Below are positions 18,983 to 21,968 of a DNA stretch of 21,968 bases, in pieces; the stretch's first letter is position 1, and every line of letters begins with the position of its first letter. A model generated the notes under the pieces. That model was given only the letters and a program-made list of their open reading frames with translations. It searched no databases and was not told where the DNA came from. The translations under genes were made by a program, and so were the position numbers. Origin of the DNA: Plakobranchus ocellatus (lineage: Eukaryota; Mollusca; Gastropoda; Plakobranchidae); the NCBI GenBank assembly GCA_019648995.1, contig BLXT01004325.1:1250-23217 (forward strand), given 5' to 3'.

Positions 18983-19319
18983 GAATTCTCTATCTAGATC
19001 TAGATCAAAATCAAGATTCTAGACCTAGATTAAAATTTTAAGATCCTGTAGGCCTAGAAATTTATCATCTTATTCTAAAGGTATTAATATCGAGAGATAC
19101 CAAACTTTTGGCTGCACAACTACAAATACGAGGCAGCCCCATGGTTTGAAACTGAGTTTTACTTTCTTTTTGTTTTGAAAGATGACACATATTTCAGCTA
19201 ACATAGGGTAGCTAGATAATACTAGGCTGATTCCCACTGGACTTCATCGATACCAGATTTTTTAAAAGATTTTTTCGGGACCGTTACGCAGAGAAGAAGT
19301 CAACTTAGGCTGAGCAAAA
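18983..19319. other. AT-rich spacer with TCTAGATCTAGATC tract
   Basis: Holds the 18993-19006 repeat and several CTAGA units. AATCAAGATT near 19007 has an inverted counterpart at about 18545 on the other side of the mariner element, suggesting the mariner entered an older palindromic repeat. No gene is visible. Confidence 0.4.
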
Positions 19320-20570
19320 ATCAATAATTCTTTTATCACATTCCTACAAAATATTCACAAAACTCCTACAAAAAACAATGGAAAGAATTCTAGATGAAAA
19401 CCAACCAAGAGAGCAGGCCGGTTTTAGAAAAAACTTCCCTACAACTGATCATCTCTAAGCTTTAAATCAATTAATAGAGAAATACAATGAGTATAACACA
19501 CCACTATGCCTTGGATAAAGACTATGAGAAAGCTTTCGAGTCGGTGGAACAGGAAGCAATAGTTCAAGAATTTAGGAGGGTAAATATCAACGATAACTAT
19601 GGCACCATGATAGAAAAAATCTACAAAGGAGCTACAGCAAGAATACATATTGATAACCAAATATCAGAAGCATTTGAAATCCAGAGAGGAGTAAGACAAG
19701 GCAATCCAATCTCACCCAAACTATTCATAACAGTCATCGAACAAGTATTTAAAGAAGCAGATGTAAAATATGGCATCAATATAGACGTAGAATATCTAAG
19801 ACATCTGAGATTCGCAGATGATGTAGCTCTATGTACAGAAAAAGAAAAATAAATGGAGGAATACCTAGAGAAGCTAAATAATGAAAGTAAAAAAGTCAGA
19901 TTGAAAATTCATAAAGGAAAAACAAAGCACATGACAAATTACATAACAGAAAGGCCCATATTAATAGACAACGAGAATATAGAGATTGTCACAAAATACA
20001 CATATCTGGGCCAGACAACAACAATGAAAAACAGAACCAATGAAGAAACAATAACAAGGATAAGAAAAGCATGGTATACATTTGGAAAATATCGGGAAAT
20101 CCTCCAAGATACAACTTTACCTATTACAACTAAAAAGAAAAATATATGACCAGTGCATCATTCCAACAATGACATAAAGGTGTCAAACATGGACACTAAA
20201 CAAGCAACTGTGTCACAAACTACAACCAGCACAAAGATTTATGGAAAGAAAGATGCTAAACATCAAACTTAAAGATAGAATACCAATAATAGAGATAAAA
20301 AAAAAAGACCCAGGGGATCGATGTAGTCCAATACATTAAAAAATGGAGGTGGGCAGGACACATTGCTAGAGAAAAAGGTAAAGGATGCAACCAAGGTCAG
20401 GAAGAAGAGACAAGGGCAGACCGGAAGCAAGATGGATGGATGACATCAGGAGAGCAGCAGGTCCACAATGGCAGAGGAAGACACAAGATCGGAGGAAATG
20501 GAAGTCATCTATAGACGGCTACATCCTGCAGTGGATGGACAAAGCCTCCAAGTAACCAAGTAATAAAAAT
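19320..20570 (+). mobile_element. Decayed LINE, reverse transcriptase to 3' end
   Basis: Frames read ENQPREQAGFRKNFPTTDHL at about 19390, then from 19487 DYEKAFESVEQEA (RT motif A, catalytic Asp kept), GVRQGNPISPKLF (motif B) and LRFADDVALC (motif C, both Asp kept). An in-frame TAA at 19850 interrupts it. The same frame continues to 20149 with KIHKGKTKHM, YLGQTTTMKNRTNEE and FGKYREILQD. A one-base insertion in the A-rich stretch near 20140 shifts the frame to YDQCIIPTM, RFMERKMLNIKLKDRIP and, later, WRWAGHIARE. The C-terminus ILQWMDKASK with its stop lies at 20526-20555. Another deletion lies just before motif A. The copy lacks the endonuclease half. The endonuclease relic at 1-590 could be from the same family. 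Confidence 0.9.
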
Positions 20571-20638
20571 ATGTATTTTGAAATTACAGTTCTTGATTTC
20601 GAATCGACTAAACGGCAACCATTTTGTTTGAAAATTTA

Positions 20639-20858
20639 TTATGAGTCATCTTGTCTGGCGTAGATGAATGCACAAACGAAAATTGCGAGCACAAATTTTT
20701 GGGCAAGACACGTTAATAATGATGCACCCTTGTCTCGTAAAACGGGCATTAAAACCTTATACTCCCGCGTCTGGGAAACTGCGCCCGAAATAGTTGATAC
20801 TCTCGAATATCTTGATTTCATACGACCCGCCCCAAAAGTGTGCACTGTGAACAGTCAT
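20639..20858. other. CpG-rich patch open on both strands
   Basis: Both strands are open here: plus 20664-21059, minus 20639-20845. CpG dinucleotides are frequent from 20600 to 20830. The plus frame begins MNAQTKIASTNFWARHVNND and continues ETAPEIVDTLEYLDFIRPAP; a GTAAAA follows at about 20859. After the A8/T10 stretch at 20860-20880 the plus frame loses quality. The minus frame ends in a hydrophobic segment (FVLAIFVCAFIYA). Neither is recognised. It may be a 5' exon or promoter of an adjoining gene. Confidence 0.25.
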
Positions 20859-21004
20859 GTAAAAAAAAATTTTTTTTTTCTTGCTATCGACGTTTTTAAA
20901 TTGCGTTCCTTCATCCCAGATTTAGGAAGATGTAGCAAGAAAGAAAAAATAAAAGGGTTTCATGAAAAATACAGCCAAATAAACGACACATTGTCTTTCT
21001 GCAG

Positions 21005-21079
21005 GTTCAAGCCTATCTCTAACGGCTGGCCTTGTGAATGCCATAAAAAGTCTGTCTGAAAATGAGATCACCTAGTTAT
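21005..21079 (+). other. Candidate short terminal exon
   Basis: TGTCTTTCTGCAG at 20992-21004 is a strong acceptor. After it, one frame (starting with two bases that complete a split codon) encodes SSLSLTAGLVNAIKSLSENE and ends in a TAG at 21077-21079. Another frame gives FKPISNGWPCECHKKSV and a stop. The first looks like an amphipathic helix. No matching upstream exon is established, so this is speculative. Confidence 0.2.
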
Positions 21080-21928
21080 AGACAAGCTTTTACTGCACAG
21101 TCTAGGAATTGAAATAACGAGATAAATAAGAAGACCAAAGACGCTTTTAGGAGTTTTTAAATTCTTATTATAATGCAGCTAAACTCAAACGTGTAATGCC
21201 TAAAGAAATTTTTGTGGGGCGTCAAAAATATCCACAAAAATATATAGATATGTTACTCTAGATCACGACATTTTATGCGTGCATATTTTAAAATCTCGAA
21301 GTTATTTTTTACGGATTTACAAAACGAGATTTTATAACCCTATTCAAACCTTATCAAACATATGAAATAGCAATAATGTTTCAAAACTTTATAAGCTGTA
21401 AGTCAAAGCTAAATCGAAAAAAAAACAGCTATAAATGTTTGGTGCGAAAATTTTGTTTTCTTGAGAATATCTTTAAGTGAAATAATAAAAATCAGCAATG
21501 GGTTTGGCTACTATGGAAGGCTCTACTATCTTTGCTGAGAATAAAGATTAATAAAATCAGGTCCACAGACGCAATTCTCTTCAGCCTAGAAAATAGGCAT
21601 GGATACTTCACATGTATGTGTCGTACATTCGTGACCTTTACCTTGCCTCGAACACGGAAGGGTAATATCTTGATAAAAAAAAACGGTTAAGATGTAGGGT
21701 AAACGAGTACTCGGAGTATACTTTAGAGGATTTCTTTCTCCGCATTCAGTAAATTTATCTCAATTTTTTAAACTTTTTCTGTCTTGAATTTTCCCAAAGG
21801 CCTACATCGCGTGAGTTAAAATGAAAGATCATAAATCATTATTGTTTTGTACAGCTCCTAGCTAGTTACCTGTCTAATCTAATTAGTAGCCTGCTGACAG
21901 ATTTTGTTTTTTGTCTATTTTTGTTTTC

Positions 21929-21931
<3 letters not shown>
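21080..21931. other. AT-rich 3' spacer
   Basis: No recognised gene. Contains a perfect 9-bp hairpin, TTTTTGTGG at 21209-21217 with CCACAAAAA at 21232-21240, and several AATAAA-like motifs near 21482 and 21540. Confidence 0.5.

Positions 21932-21968
<37 letters not shown>
21932..21968. repeat. (AT)n microsatellite at the window edge
   Basis: Uninterrupted AT/TA dinucleotides up to the last base; the tract may continue beyond the window. Confidence 0.95.

Noticed and set aside
1..21968. CRISPR array, bacterial operon or prophage
   Set aside because: No regularly spaced identical repeats, no ribosome-binding-site-led gene series; sequence style is that of an animal nuclear genome.

Overview
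This is an AT-rich animal nuclear window. It has long spacers, A/T homopolymer runs, microsatellites, short exons with GT/AG borders and many decayed retrotransposons. There are no bacterial operons, rRNA or CRISPR arrays. The TE mix (APE-type LINEs, a Ty3/gypsy relic, a mariner derivative, a tRNA-derived SINE), recurring TCTAGATCTA tracts and a six-cysteine secreted-type protein fit a mollusc, perhaps a heterobranch gastropod. That assignment is an inference from style, not proven.

Layout. 1-600: decayed LINE endonuclease. 701-790: a relic repeated at 7907-8000. 1286-4080: the 3' part of a host gene that no single ORF reveals. Three exons (1286-1394, 2520-2662, 3977-4080) join in phase and encode a six-cysteine domain plus a hydrophobic C-terminal tail, which suggests a GPI-anchored or membrane-tethered extracellular protein. 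Its signal-peptide exon is probably left of the window. Intron 2 carries an antisense tRNA-derived SINE. 4081-7900: AT-rich sequence with an unrecognised 130-codon ORF, a C-rich quadruplex-prone tract and a CpG-dense ORF. 7900-8890: minus-strand LINE 3' end. 8905-9427: two unrecognised exon-like ORFs. 9691-10039: an intact-looking MITE with a TTA target-site duplication. 10095-10376: a CpG-dense patch. 11030-11640: an eroded ~34-bp minisatellite. 11740-13470: simple repeats and AT-rich sequence.

13505-13597: a candidate first exon with a signal peptide and a strong splice donor. 16040-18340: a Ty3/gypsy gag-protease-RT-RNase H relic whose RT core is replaced by unrelated, hairpin-forming sequence. 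18580-18982: a 399-bp mariner deletion derivative with both TIRs and TA duplications. 19320-20555: a LINE RT-to-3'-end relic. 20639-21080: a CpG-rich patch open on both strands, with a possible small exon. The window ends in an (AT)n tract.

No complete host gene and no intact autonomous transposon can be supported. The most informative finding is the spliced six-cysteine gene at 1286-4080, followed by the two TIR elements with target-site duplications.
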